Shown here one piece after another: positions 1 through 8,582 of a stretch of DNA of 64,000 nucleotides. The DNA is from Polynucleobacter sp. SHI8. GTDB lineage: Bacteria > Pseudomonadota > Gammaproteobacteria > Burkholderiales > Burkholderiaceae. The notes under the pieces are model-generated. The model ran no database searches. It had not been told where the DNA came from and saw nothing but the letters and a program-made list of their open reading frames with translations. Within the stretch, counting starts at the first letter, position 1; every line of letters begins with the position of its first letter. Both the position numbers and the translations under genes were made by a program. The stretch is taken from contig NZ_AP027204.1 of NCBI RefSeq assembly GCF_027944005.1, positions 1,922,001-1,986,000 on the forward strand. The letters are read 5' to 3'.

Positions 1-306
1 ATTAGATTGGTTTTTTTCATCCACATATAAGTGATAAATCTTGCCATGAATCGGATTGAAACTAAATTTTGCCGCATGGACCATTTCCGTTGCATCAAGC
101 CTTGCTTGCAATGCCTTGGCCTGTTTGACCAAAACTGCGGCTTGCTCCATGATGCGATCGTATTCTAGTTGAGCATTTTGCCTAGCAATATTGACTGCCT
201 TATCTTTTTCTTCAACGACTTTAATCGGCGCAAATACCGGAGCGCTGACCTCCATGGGATACTCAATGGCAGCATGTCTTGCTGGATCGGTATCTTCAAT
301 TCGCAT
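1..306 (-). CDS. DUF2452 family protein, C-terminus beyond window
   Basis: An open frame of 102 codons runs from ATG at 306 off the left edge. An AAGGA ribosome-binding site lies 6 nt upstream of the start. The visible part has a charged alpha-helical middle and ends with FSFNPIHGKIYHLYVDE, which matches the conserved core of the DUF2452 family (aromatic-x-F-P-x-G-x-IYHLY). No function is established for the family. It is transcribed away from the sox operon's 3' end and is probably unrelated to it. The assignment rests on motif recognition only. Confidence 0.75.
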   Translation of the reverse strand, partial: MRIEDTDPARHAAIEYPMEVSAPVFAPIKVVEEKDKAVNIARQNAQLEYDRIMEQAAVLVKQAKALQARLDATEMVHAAKFSFNPIHGKIYHLYVDEKNQSN

Positions 307-342
307 GGCATATCCTTGGAAATTATTAACAATATATATATT

Positions 343-360
343 ATCCCTAATTTTAGGGAT
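343..360. promoter_or_regulatory. Perfect inverted repeat ATCCCTAA-TT-TTAGGGAT
   Basis: Two 8-bp arms separated by 2 bp lie 37 bp upstream of the DUF2452 start codon, inside an AT-rich stretch (307-561) that holds no gene. The position and near-zero spacer suit a DNA-binding-protein operator better than a terminator, because no T-tract follows. The rest of 307-561 shows nothing else I can name. Confidence 0.35.
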
Positions 361-561
361 TGTTGCAGACCTGTTACTTCAACACTGGCTTAGATCAATA
401 TGGCAATACCGTCCGCCGCTTTAACAGCCTGAATCTTTCCAAAGAAAAAAATCGGATAAATCTCCCGCTCAAGTAGGCTAACTTTCATACTTAACCTGTA
501 CCTTACAGATTAAGTTAAAGCTTTACCTTCAAATGCTGTCATGCATGATGACAAGTTTTAA

Positions 562-1365
562 TTAAACAATCTTAATCACAAGGTCTGGCAACTTCTGAAT
601 CTGGCAACGAATCACATCACCTCGAACAACAGGTCCTACATTTTCTGGAGTTCCTGAATAAATAATATCGCCAGGGAATAATTCGTTAGCTTCTGAAAGT
701 TTAACAATCTGTTCTGCTACAGACCAAATCATTTGCTTTAAATCTGCTTTTTGTTTCACAACACCATTGACAGACAACTGAATGTTGCCTTCCTTAAAGT
801 GTCCAACTTTCGATACCGGAAATAATGGTCCAATCGGTGCTGAATGATCAAACGATTTACCAATTTCCCAAGGCTTTTTTTGATCGCCCATGGCGCGCTG
901 CAAATCTCTTCTTGTCATATCTAAGCCAAGGGCATAACCCCAAATATGATCAAGAGCATTTTCGATTTTAATATCTTTACCACCGCGATGAAGGGCTGCT
1001 ACTAACTCAACTTCATAGTGATAATTTTTGGTGAGTGTCGGATACATGTGATCGCCAACTGTATTGGGTGCAACATACTGAATAGCATCTGTTGGCTTTT
1101 GGAAGAAAAATGGTGGCTCACGCGTTGGATCAGATCCCATTTCTATAGCATGTGCCGCATAATTTCTGCCAATACAGTAAATTCTTCGAACTGGAAATTG
1201 CTCTTTTTGATCCGCGATAGGAATGAACACCTGAGGAACGGTAAACATCGTTTTTGAGTCGACAGACTTTGCCGCTGACGCACTATTTGTAACTAAGCTA
1301 GCTGCTGCTGTTCCAAGCCCAAGTTTAATGGCATTTCGACGTGAAAAATTATCTTGATTATCCAT
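562..1365 (-). CDS. Tat-exported fumarylacetoacetate hydrolase (FAH) family protein
   Basis: A 267-aa protein. Residues 1-32 form a twin-arginine signal (SRRNAIKLGLGTAAA followed by an Ala-rich end). The remainder is an FAH/2-hydroxyhepta-2,4-diene-1,7-dioate isomerase fold: YCIGRNYAAHAIEMG near residue 63, the metal-binding E-x-E in YHYEVELVAAL, the third acidic ligand in GLDMTRRDLQ, and a C-terminal SGTPENVGPVVRGD. FAH-family enzymes are normally cytosolic hydrolases or decarboxylases of acylpyruvates, so export is unusual. It is the last gene downstream of soxB and dsrE, 131 bp from dsrE, so it may or may not belong to the operon. The substrate is unknown. Confidence 0.8.
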   Translation of the reverse strand: MDNQDNFSRRNAIKLGLGTAAASLVTNSASAAKSVDSKTMFTVPQVFIPIADQKEQFPVRRIYCIGRNYAAHAIEMGSDPTREPPFFFQKPTDAIQYVAPNTVGDHMYPTLTKNYHYEVELVAALHRGGKDIKIENALDHIWGYALGLDMTRRDLQRAMGDQKKPWEIGKSFDHSAPIGPLFPVSKVGHFKEGNIQLSVNGVVKQKADLKQMIWSVAEQIVKLSEANELFPGDIIYSGTPENVGPVVRGDVIRCQIQKLPDLVIKIV

Positions 1366-1496
1366 ACTGATCCCCTGTTTATGAATTTGTAACTATACTT
1401 AATAATAAACTACTTAGAATGCGTTTCATGCACTTATAGATTTGCTCTAAAAAAAGTATTTGTGTTTGATATTGCTTTATTACTTGAATAATAAAT

Positions 1497-1946
1497 CTAC
1501 GGTTTAATATAAGCAAAGTGATTGTTGTACTGTAAATCTGCTAAACGCACCACGCCTGAAGGTGTGTAATCGGCCTCAAGAATGAATTGGTCTTTCTTGA
1601 GACCTCGATTCTTCAGTGTAATCTCGCATACTTCAAAAATAACCCCCCTCGACTTTAGGGCGCTAACTAAAGGGGCATATTCTGTGTTATTTTTCTTATC
1701 ACGACTACCTTCCATTAAGAGATCAACTCCATCGGCATGGGTAACAACAATGATTTTCGTTGTGGGAGATACATCTAAATGATTACGAATATTTCTTAAC
1801 CCTTTTAACCCCTGAGTTTGAGCGTCATCAATGTGATACGCCACCAAAGTAGCTTGATTTGTCTGCGCTTGAAGGGATAATATTCCTCCAAGTAGCATTA
1901 ACATTACTATGAATATGTTCTTGATAACTTGATTTATTTTTTTCAT
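1497..1946 (-). CDS. Periplasmic DsrE-family protein
   Basis: A 149-aa protein with a Sec signal peptide (basic KK start, hydrophobic 10-24, LQAQ cleavage region) and a DsrE/DsrF-like sulfur-relay fold: ATLVAYHIDD, a KIIVVTHADGVDLL strand-loop, and SRGVIFEVCEITLKNRGL with one Cys. DsrE-like proteins bind or transfer sulfur, or bind small ligands. The exported form is common next to sox genes. It starts 13 bp after soxB and is most likely the sixth gene of the operon. The exact role in thiosulfate oxidation is not established. Confidence 0.7.
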   Translation of the reverse strand: MKKINQVIKNIFIVMLMLLGGILSLQAQTNQATLVAYHIDDAQTQGLKGLRNIRNHLDVSPTTKIIVVTHADGVDLLMEGSRDKKNNTEYAPLVSALKSRGVIFEVCEITLKNRGLKKDQFILEADYTPSGVVRLADLQYNNHFAYIKP

Positions 1947-1958
1947 TTTTTACTCATT

Positions 1959-3689
1959 TTAGATTTTTTGATATCCAGGGTTTTTAGAAATACCCACCAT
2001 ACTTGGTTCATTAATTCGAGTCGACTTAACGATTTTCATATCGCGTAAATGCCTTGCAATCACATCCCAAATTGGCTCTCCACCAACTTCTTTCGCTGCG
2101 GCACTTACAGGTGCCCAACCGGCGACTTTATATGTCTTATGGGCTTCTAATAATTTGCCCTGAAGGCGCATCTCTGAAATACGACTACCCATGGAAGCTG
2201 TTGGGTCAATACGATACTGCAAACCTCCAACACGAACCATATCACCACCTTGCTGATAATAAGGATCTGGATTAAATAGGTTATCTGCCACATCTTCTAG
2301 GATGGTTTTGATCATCTCACCTGTCATCATGTTGACCGTTGTGTAAGGGTAAGTAATCGCGGTCTGATCCATCAGGTGTTCCATCGTAATGGTTTGACCA
2401 GGCAATAATGTAGTACCCCAACGAAAGCCTGGAGAAAATGCAATCTCAGCATTTTTTTGTGCCATCAAGCCATCCAAAATTAATTGATCAAAACTACCAT
2501 TAAAGTTTCCACGTCGGTATAACAAGGTGTCCGTTTTTGCTAAAGGCTCTTGCAGCTTCGCTTCAAATGGTTTTCTAATGGATTGAATCAATGCAGACAT
2601 GCTTGGATCTGGATGGATGAGATTTGAAAATACCGGCAGTAACTTATAACGATAATCCACTACTTCACCATTCTTTACCTCAAAATCTAAAACGCCTAAA
2701 TACTTGCCGTTAGAACCTGCATTAGTAACCAGAGTTCGACCGCCAGGATTTTTTACCAATACAGGTGTTGGAACACCATCATGGGTATGACCTCCTAAAA
2801 TGGCGTGTAATCCGGTCACCCGTGATGCTAGTTTTAAATCGACATCCATGCCATTGTGAGATAACAAAACAATGAGTTTTGCGCCTTTACTTTTGACTTC
2901 CTGAATAGTTTTTTGTAAATTTTCTTCTTGTATACCAAAGGTCCAATTAGGAATTAAATAACCAGGATTTGCAATCGGTGTGTAAGGGAATGCTTGACCA
3001 ATAATCCCTACTGAAATGCCATTCATATTACGTAAGGTATAACCTGGAAATACTTCATCGCCAAAATCAGTAGTTTTAATATTTTGGGCAATGAAGTCAA
3101 TCTTGCCTTTGAAGTCTTGATTCACAATTTCTAGAACGCGCTCTTCGCCCAGCGTCATCTCCCAGTGGGCGGTCATCACATCTACGCCAAGCGCTAAGGC
3201 GGCGTCTGCCATATCTTGGCCCTTAGTCCACAAAGCTGTGGCAGATCCTTGCCAGGTATCGCCACCATCTAATAACAAGGCCCCAGGTCTTGAGGCTTTG
3301 AGTTGCTTCACTAAAGTTGCTATTTGTGCAAAGCCTCCCATACGTCCATACGTTTTAGCGGCTTCTGTAAAGTTGAGGGCTGTAAAAGCATGAGCCATTC
3401 TAGAACCTGCCTGAATTCGGTTTGCTTTTAGGAAATAATCGCCAACGAGATGGGGCGCTTTCCCTTCAAGGGAACCAATGCCTAAGTTAACACTCGGTTC
3501 ACGAAAATAGATGGGTAATAGTTGGGCATGACAATCGGTAAAGTGCAATAAATGCACATTACCAAATTTGGGAAGATCATAGAAAGTATTCGCTGATTTT
3601 TGCGCTTGTGCATATTGGGAATGCAGTCCTAATCCACCAACTGATGCTATAGCAAGAGTTTGTAAAAACTCTCGACGATGGATACTCAT
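1959..3689 (-). CDS. soxB: Thiosulfohydrolase SoxB
   Basis: A 576-aa periplasmic enzyme that hydrolyses the terminal sulfone of SoxY-bound cysteine S-thiosulfonate, releasing sulfate. It has a signal peptide starting MSIHRREFLQ (RR-containing, Tat-like). The dinuclear metal site of the 5'-nucleotidase/metallophosphatase superfamily is visible: LHFTDCHAQLLP, LLDGGDTWQGSA, VMTAHWEMTLGEER, LLSHNGMDVDLKL and LGGHTHDGVP. Length fits the family (about 560-580 aa). It follows soxX by 13 bp. The C-terminal 5'-nucleotidase domain is intact. Confidence 0.95.
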   Translation of the reverse strand: MSIHRREFLQTLAIASVGGLGLHSQYAQAQKSANTFYDLPKFGNVHLLHFTDCHAQLLPIYFREPSVNLGIGSLEGKAPHLVGDYFLKANRIQAGSRMAHAFTALNFTEAAKTYGRMGGFAQIATLVKQLKASRPGALLLDGGDTWQGSATALWTKGQDMADAALALGVDVMTAHWEMTLGEERVLEIVNQDFKGKIDFIAQNIKTTDFGDEVFPGYTLRNMNGISVGIIGQAFPYTPIANPGYLIPNWTFGIQEENLQKTIQEVKSKGAKLIVLLSHNGMDVDLKLASRVTGLHAILGGHTHDGVPTPVLVKNPGGRTLVTNAGSNGKYLGVLDFEVKNGEVVDYRYKLLPVFSNLIHPDPSMSALIQSIRKPFEAKLQEPLAKTDTLLYRRGNFNGSFDQLILDGLMAQKNAEIAFSPGFRWGTTLLPGQTITMEHLMDQTAITYPYTTVNMMTGEMIKTILEDVADNLFNPDPYYQQGGDMVRVGGLQYRIDPTASMGSRISEMRLQGKLLEAHKTYKVAGWAPVSAAAKEVGGEPIWDVIARHLRDMKIVKSTRINEPSMVGISKNPGYQKI

Positions 3690-3702
3690 TAGTCAGATCC
3701 CG

Positions 3703-4353
3703 TTATTGATTAACCGGCGAATTTGGGTCTAATAACAAAGCCATGACATCTTGAATCTGTTTTTCGGTAAGTAGCTTGAAATGTCCAAAGCGCGGCATAT
3801 TACTGCAAGCATTATAGGCTTTTGAGTTATTGATACGATTCCAGGTATAGGTAATTAATTCTTTTGAATTCCCACGATTTTTTCCGTAGTTCCATAAACT
3901 TGGTCCAATATTGCCATAAGAGAGCTCTTTTTTATTGATTTCGTGGCAGTTATAACACCCTCCACCAACCGGTAATTCGGCGGTATCAGTCCAGGTTGCC
4001 CCGCGACCGCTTTGTGCAATGGCCTCACCATTTTTCCAATCACCGATATAGTTACCATCTGTTGGTTGCAAAATCGAAGCCATGTTCTTTTTTTCAATTG
4101 TGCGAGCTTGTTTTTCGCCGGCTTTTGTCATATAAAATTTTTGATCAGAACAGAGCTTTTGATTAGCATCTTGATTAATACGGCTAATGTCAGCGATTCC
4201 TTCAGTCCGAAAACTGTTTTTCATCATTTCAGTAAATGTTTTATCAAATACGGTGGACTGTGCATTTGATACGACTGAACAACACAGACCAATCATCATG
4301 GCGATGAGGATGAATAAATTTTTCAGGGGCATCTTGATAGTTCGTTTCATCAT
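3703..4353 (-). CDS. soxX: Sulfur-oxidizing cytochrome c SoxX
   Basis: A monoheme partner of SoxA that takes electrons when thiosulfate is joined to SoxY. I start it at the ATG whose A overlaps the soxA stop (TAATG at 4353). A frame extends further into soxA but lacks a credible start. It has a Sec signal (KNLFILIAMMIGLCC...SNAQS), one c-type heme motif CYNCH, and a probable Met axial ligand in NMPRFG. At 216 aa it is of the longer SoxX type with an N-terminal extension. It is translationally coupled to soxA. Confidence 0.92.
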   Translation of the reverse strand: MMKRTIKMPLKNLFILIAMMIGLCCSVVSNAQSTVFDKTFTEMMKNSFRTEGIADISRINQDANQKLCSDQKFYMTKAGEKQARTIEKKNMASILQPTDGNYIGDWKNGEAIAQSGRGATWTDTAELPVGGGCYNCHEINKKELSYGNIGPSLWNYGKNRGNSKELITYTWNRINNSKAYNACSNMPRFGHFKLLTEKQIQDVMALLLDPNSPVNQ

Positions 4354-5153
4354 TATCTCTTTAACCCTGGTGTCTGAATGATGCCACCATTGGCAGTGAC
4401 TGCCATGTACATCGAGACAGCAATCGTAAAGTCCGAACCATAAATAGGGAATGGGAAGCGTTGTTGTCGTAAACAATCGTTAATCCGTTGTTGCATGGTC
4501 CAAAATTGCCCACTAGATACTCGGTAAGCTGGCCAATATCCCCATCCTGCAATAGCACCCTCTTGGGTGGTTAAGTTTGGTAAATCTTGCAGGCGGATTC
4601 TTTTTCCAGGTGCATTGTGGCAAGATGCGCAAGAAAAATCATAAGGACCACCCTGGAAGTTGAATGCTTTCTTACCCATCTCATACATCAATTTTTCTTT
4701 AGGGTGAGCCATGCTGACATTGACTTTTTTGCCTTTGGATTTAGTTACTACATAAGCAACAATGGCATCCATGTCTTTTTTAGGTCCTACTCCAAATTTC
4801 GCATCAATGACACTTTGCGCAGAAATCCCCTGCAAGGTTTCCATACAAGTCATGAGTCGCGACTCAAGATCCTGCACGCGGTTGGTATCTTTAAAATACT
4901 TGGGCAACCTTGCCGCAGCGCCATCAACTACACCAGGTCCCATGCCTAAATCACACTTCTCAAGACTGGTATTTTTGGGTCCTGCAGATTTTTTCCATAA
5001 CTCTTCGCCAGCCATCTCATACAACTCTGAAGGATTTCCGTCAGCAATCATCTCGCGATATTTTGCGATTTCATCTGCAGTCGATTGGGCATAGCTGTGA
5101 AAAGAAATCACCACTAGGGCAAAAAGAACATAAGATTTTGAGATAAAGTTCAT
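4353..5153 (-). CDS. soxA: L-cysteine S-thiosulfotransferase SoxA (single-heme type)
   Basis: Catalytic c-type cytochrome of the SoxAX complex, 266 aa with a Sec signal (LFALVVISFHSYAQS). Only one CxxCH motif (CASCH) is present. The N-terminal heme site of diheme SoxA is replaced by lone cysteines in EKCDLGMGPG and LMTCMETLQG, probably a disulfide. The active-site cysteine that carries a persulfide and ligates heme is expected in INDCLRQQR. It lies between soxZ and soxX in a tight operon. Confidence 0.93.
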   Translation of the reverse strand: MNFISKSYVLFALVVISFHSYAQSTADEIAKYREMIADGNPSELYEMAGEELWKKSAGPKNTSLEKCDLGMGPGVVDGAAARLPKYFKDTNRVQDLESRLMTCMETLQGISAQSVIDAKFGVGPKKDMDAIVAYVVTKSKGKKVNVSMAHPKEKLMYEMGKKAFNFQGGPYDFSCASCHNAPGKRIRLQDLPNLTTQEGAIAGWGYWPAYRVSSGQFWTMQQRINDCLRQQRFPFPIYGSDFTIAVSMYMAVTANGGIIQTPGLKR

Positions 5154-5171
5154 GAGGAGGTCAGTTGTCTT

Positions 5172-5480
5172 TTAGGAGACCAATATTTCATCAGTTCTTT
5201 TTTCGCCCTTGGTATCTGTCCAGATAACCGTCAACTTATCACCTTTAGATCCCTTATATTTAAAATTCAGAAAAGGATCTTTGGAGATAGCAGAACCAAA
5301 ATTAGCATTAAAAACATCCTTACCCTGAACCTTCGCATTCACTTGATTAATAAACCAAGCAGGGATTGTCTTACCAGCAGCGTCTTTACGCTGACCAGTC
5401 TCCATATCGTGTCTCATTAAAATTTTTACATCTACGATTCCGTCTTTTTCTGTTGCTCGAATACGCATTGGATCTGGCAT
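5172..5480 (-). CDS. soxZ: Thiosulfate carrier subunit SoxZ
   Basis: A 102-aa all-beta protein that binds SoxY and presents its swinging arm to the Sox enzymes. Family features are MRIRATEKDGIVDVKILMRHDMETGQRKD read in two parts, FNANFGSAISKDPFLNFKY and DKLTVIWTDTKGE. There is no signal peptide, as expected because SoxZ is co-exported with SoxY. An AGGAA site precedes the ATG. It lies 45 bp downstream of soxY. Confidence 0.95.
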   Translation of the reverse strand: MPDPMRIRATEKDGIVDVKILMRHDMETGQRKDAAGKTIPAWFINQVNAKVQGKDVFNANFGSAISKDPFLNFKYKGSKGDKLTVIWTDTKGEKRTDEILVS

Positions 5481-5525
5481 ATTAATTCCTATAGTTAGTA
5501 AGTTGATGGTGTTAGGGCAATATGA

Positions 5526-5978
5526 TTAGCCACCACAACCACCTAAAGTCACTTTAATTTCTTTCATCGTCATGAGCCACTTACCCTCAGCTTTCACTAA
5601 AAAATAAACATTTGAGGTTTGCGCCATTTTGATACGTGTCGTTACAAAAGCTTCAGTTCCTGCTGGAAAATATAATTGACCAGCCAAGGTATTAGGATTT
5701 TTTTCTACCAAAATCGCAACTTGTTCTGCTTTTAATGAGGTCGTTAGTCCAACTGGGACAACAGCTCCATTTTCAGCAATATCTGGCGCTGTTAGAGTAA
5801 TAGCAGTAGTTTTTTCAGGGGACGGTGTACCTAGTGCCTTAAACACCTCATCTAAACTCTTACCTTCAAAGGCAGCTTTACTCCATTCTTGTGCTTGACT
5901 GGTACTAATTAGCCCAGCAGACGCCATCAAACTAAACACTACAGAATGCTTCAGTAAATTTCTTCGTTGTTGATTCAT
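5526..5978 (-). CDS. soxY: Thiosulfate carrier protein SoxY
   Basis: A 150-aa sulfur-carrier subunit. It has a Tat signal (QQRRNLLKHSVVF, then LISTSQAQ) and ends in the diagnostic mobile arm GGCGG, whose cysteine carries the sulfur intermediates. The central beta-sandwich contains TAITLTAPDIAENGAVVPVG. It is the first gene of the operon soxYZAX-B-dsrE. A candidate promoter lies within 50 bp upstream. Confidence 0.96.
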   Translation of the reverse strand: MNQQRRNLLKHSVVFSLMASAGLISTSQAQEWSKAAFEGKSLDEVFKALGTPSPEKTTAITLTAPDIAENGAVVPVGLTTSLKAEQVAILVEKNPNTLAGQLYFPAGTEAFVTTRIKMAQTSNVYFLVKAEGKWLMTMKEIKVTLGGCGG

Positions 5979-5996
5979 ATCAATCCTTAATTACAT

Positions 5997-6025
5997 TTGT
6001 TACCTTTTATTACTATTTTAGTCAA
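5997..6025 (-). promoter_or_regulatory. Candidate promoter of the sox operon in a 304-bp gene-free gap
   Basis: On the minus strand TTGACT (6025-6020) and TAACAA (6002-5997) are separated by 17 bp, close to sigma-70 spacing, just upstream of soxY. The whole gap 5979-6282 between the divergent soxY and nitroreductase genes is very AT-rich and holds no other ORF. I see no clear SoxR-type operator. Confidence 0.35.
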
Positions 6026-6282
6026 GTTTTAGCTTATGCGTGTTTATTACTACTTATAACAAGTGGCTTGCTTTGTTGAGTCCGCTTAAACAATCTCTAA
6101 ATTATTTTTATTTAAATAAATAATTAGATTTAACCAATTGATTAAAATAGATATTTAATCTAAATTAAATTCTTGATATTGCTTGTTTTAGTCCTAAAAA
6201 TTTAGATCTTACTTCTTCATACTTATAAATGTTTTAAACTGATTTCATAAATTTTGAAAACTCTAACCAAAAGGAATAACAA

Positions 6283-6918
6283 ATGAGCTTAATTGACAAA
6301 TTGAAATGGCGCTACGCAACAAAAAAATACGACACTACAAAAGAAGTTCCACAGGAGAAGATTGAGCGTATTGTAGAAGCAATCAGATTGGCAGCAACTT
6401 CAAGTGGTCTCCAACCATATGAATTATTCGTGATCACGAATAAAGAAATTCGTGAAAAAATCAGAGTTGCAGCGAATAATCAACCTCAAATCGTTGATTG
6501 CTCTCACGTAATCGTTTTTGCTGCTTGGGATAACTATACAGCTGATCGTATCAATGCCAATTTTGATATGACAGAAAGTATTCGTAACTTAAGAACTGAA
6601 GCTGGCGCTGCTTATCGTCAAATGCTTTTAAAGAACTTCCCTGCAAGAGATGCTGAATTTAACTTCCATCATGCTGCAAAGCAAGCCTACATTGGTCTTG
6701 GAACTGGATTAATTGCCGCTGCAGAAGAAGAAGTAGACGCTACACCAATGGAAGGCTTTAACCCAGCTGCTGTAGATGAAATCTTGAATCTGAAAGAAAA
6801 AGGCTTACGTAGTTGCGTCATCATGTCCGTAGGTTATAGAAATGCGGATGAAGACTGGTTATCTAAAGTTGCTAAGGTCAGAAATCCTAGTGAGAAATTT
6901 ATCCACTGGATGAAGTAA
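6283..6918 (+). CDS. NfsB-like nitroreductase family NAD(P)H oxidoreductase
   Basis: A 211-aa FMN-dependent nitroreductase-fold protein. The N-terminal KWRYATKKYD and ATSSGLQPYELFVI correspond to the FMN-phosphate and isoalloxazine-contacting regions of the NfsB/DrgA family. AYIGLGTGLIAAAEE is the dimer helix, and the C-terminus carries SVGYRNADEDW. An AAGGAA site lies 7 nt before the ATG. It faces oxyR tail to tail, separated by a clear terminator. It may belong to the redox-defence block, but the physiological substrate is unknown. Confidence 0.85.
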   Translation: MSLIDKLKWRYATKKYDTTKEVPQEKIERIVEAIRLAATSSGLQPYELFVITNKEIREKIRVAANNQPQIVDCSHVIVFAAWDNYTADRINANFDMTESIRNLRTEAGAAYRQMLLKNFPARDAEFNFHHAAKQAYIGLGTGLIAAAEEEVDATPMEGFNPAAVDEILNLKEKGLRSCVIMSVGYRNADEDWLSKVAKVRNPSEKFIHWMK

Positions 6919-6937
6919 TTCAAAGGATAGTCACATT

Positions 6938-6966
6938 AAAATACCAACTTCGGTTGGTATTTTTTT
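6938..6966 (+). terminator. Rho-independent terminator, UUCG tetraloop
   Basis: AAATACCAAC - TTCG - GTTGGTATTT is followed by a T-run, 20 bp after the nitroreductase stop. The near-perfect stem, flanking A and T runs and convergent gene arrangement suggest bidirectional use with oxyR. Confidence 0.9.
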
Positions 6967-6980
6967 ATTCATTTTTTGAC

Positions 6981-7871
6981 TTATTTTTTAATGACTTGGA
7001 CTAAAGCATTAAATTCTTCAATCCGTGCTGTGGAAGATCTAGCGATTAAAGCAATCTTTCGATTAGGAGCTGGGGCTGTTAGGGGTCTGGCAATTAAGTT
7101 CGTATTTTTTAATAACCCTGATTTAATTGCCATTTCAGGTATGAGAGCCATCCCTAGGCCATACTCTACCATCTGTACCAAGGTTAACAAGCTCGTTGCC
7201 TCAATGCCACTTTGACTGGCAATTTCTGTTTTCTTACAAGCCGCCAAGGTATGGTCGCGTAAACAATTACCTTCCTCTAAGAACAAAATTCGATCTATCA
7301 GACGGTTGGTAAGTTGTATTTCTTTATTTTTGAGACTGGGGTCATCCTTTTTGCCGATTAACCAAAACTCATCATTGAATAACTCTTTCATCAGAAAGCC
7401 CTTGGTCTCATAGGGTAACGCAATTAAAGCAAAGTCTAGTTCATGATGGTTTAATTTGTCGATGAGATTTGCAGTCAAATCTTCTCGCAAAACAATTTTT
7501 AAATTAGGAAATTGCGCTCTCATTTTAGGTAAAAATAATGGCAATAAAAATGGTGCGATTGTGGGTATTACACCTAACTTAATGACGCCCATCATGTTAC
7601 CAGCTGATCCCTCAACAAAATCCACTAAATCATCTGCTTGCACGATTAATCGCTGTGCTCTCTCTACCACCCCCTGTCCAATTGGGGTTAATGATACTGA
7701 GTGCTTATCGCGCTCAACTAACTGAACACCAAGAGAATCCTCTAACTCTTTAAGCCCTGCACTTAAAGTGGATTGCCCAACAAAACACACCTCTGCCGCC
7801 CTAGTAAAGTTGAGGGTTTCACTGATAGCAATCAAATAACGTAGTTGCTTGATGGTTGGTAGAGATGCCAT
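6981..7871 (-). CDS. oxyR: Hydrogen peroxide-responsive LysR-type regulator OxyR
   Basis: A 296-aa LysR-family protein. The N-terminal winged HTH reads LRYLIAISETLNFTRAAEVC...STLSAGLKELE. The effector domain contains the redox pair in EEGNCLRDHTLAACKK (spacing C-x8-C as in E. coli Cys199/Cys208), which forms the activating disulfide. A GAGGT site lies 6 nt before the ATG. It is divergent from ahpC, its expected target, across a 124-bp promoter region. Confidence 0.92.
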   Translation of the reverse strand: MASLPTIKQLRYLIAISETLNFTRAAEVCFVGQSTLSAGLKELEDSLGVQLVERDKHSVSLTPIGQGVVERAQRLIVQADDLVDFVEGSAGNMMGVIKLGVIPTIAPFLLPLFLPKMRAQFPNLKIVLREDLTANLIDKLNHHELDFALIALPYETKGFLMKELFNDEFWLIGKKDDPSLKNKEIQLTNRLIDRILFLEEGNCLRDHTLAACKKTEIASQSGIEATSLLTLVQMVEYGLGMALIPEMAIKSGLLKNTNLIARPLTAPAPNRKIALIARSSTARIEEFNALVQVIKK

Positions 7872-7902
7872 GATTTACCTCATTTTGGTAATCTAATTAA
7901 TC

Positions 7903-7915
7903 GATAATTATTATC
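7903..7915. promoter_or_regulatory. Candidate OxyR operator (GATAATTATTATC)
   Basis: A perfect 13-bp palindrome sits in the oxyR-ahpC divergent intergenic region, 32 bp from the oxyR start and 81 bp from ahpC. OxyR prefers ATAG/CTAT-type half sites. GATA..TATC resembles these, but the match is partial and the region is AT-rich, so confidence is low. Confidence 0.35.
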
Positions 7916-7995
7916 ATTATAATTCATTAGACTGATTAAACAAAACTCTTCACAATACATCCTGTTGTCAATCATTTATCTTAAAAGGAAACACT

Positions 7996-8559
7996 ATGTC
8001 CATTATCAACACGGCAGTGCCAGCATTTAAAACCGAAGCATTTCATAACGGAAAATTTATTACAGTCTCTGACGAGAGCTTAAAAGGCAAATGGTCAGTT
8101 CTCATTTTTATGCCTGCAGCATTTACCTTTAACTGCCCTACCGAAATTGAAGATGCTGCTGATAACTATGCTGAGTTTCAAAAGATGGGTGCTGAGGTAT
8201 ATATCGTAACAACCGATACGCACTTCTCACACAAAGTTTGGCATGAAACTTCACCAGCAGTAGGTAAAGCAAAGTTCCCCTTAGTTGGTGACCCTACACA
8301 TACGTTAACGCGTGGTTTTGGTGTACATATTGAAGAAGCTGGCTTAGCACTTCGCGGCACTTTCATTATCAATCCTGAAGGTATGATCAAGACTGCGGAG
8401 ATTCATTCAAACGAAATTGCAAGAGATGTTTCAGAAACTCTGCGTAAACTCAAGGCTGCTCAATACACTGCCGCTCATCCAGGTGAAGTATGTCCAGCTA
8501 AATGGCAAGAAGGCGCTGCAACATTAACTCCTTCTTTAGACCTCGTAGGCAAGATTTAA
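7996..8559 (+). CDS. ahpC: Alkyl hydroperoxide reductase subunit C (2-Cys peroxiredoxin)
   Basis: A 187-aa typical 2-Cys peroxiredoxin. The peroxidatic cysteine is in AFTFNCPTEIEDAAD (residue about 48) and the resolving cysteine in HPGEVCPAKWQEG near residue 167. LRGTFIINPEGMIK is the usual beta-strand motif. An AAAGGAA site precedes the ATG. It is reduced by AhpF, encoded 106 bp downstream, and is probably induced by the divergent OxyR. Confidence 0.96.
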   Translation: MSIINTAVPAFKTEAFHNGKFITVSDESLKGKWSVLIFMPAAFTFNCPTEIEDAADNYAEFQKMGAEVYIVTTDTHFSHKVWHETSPAVGKAKFPLVGDPTHTLTRGFGVHIEEAGLALRGTFIINPEGMIKTAEIHSNEIARDVSETLRKLKAAQYTAAHPGEVCPAKWQEGAATLTPSLDLVGKI

Positions 8560-8582
8560 TTAATTCTTTGAAAAAACCAACC

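Noticed and set aside
4587..4949. 120-codon open frame on the plus strand opposite soxA
   Set aside because: Antisense shadow of soxA; no start signal and no recognisable motif.
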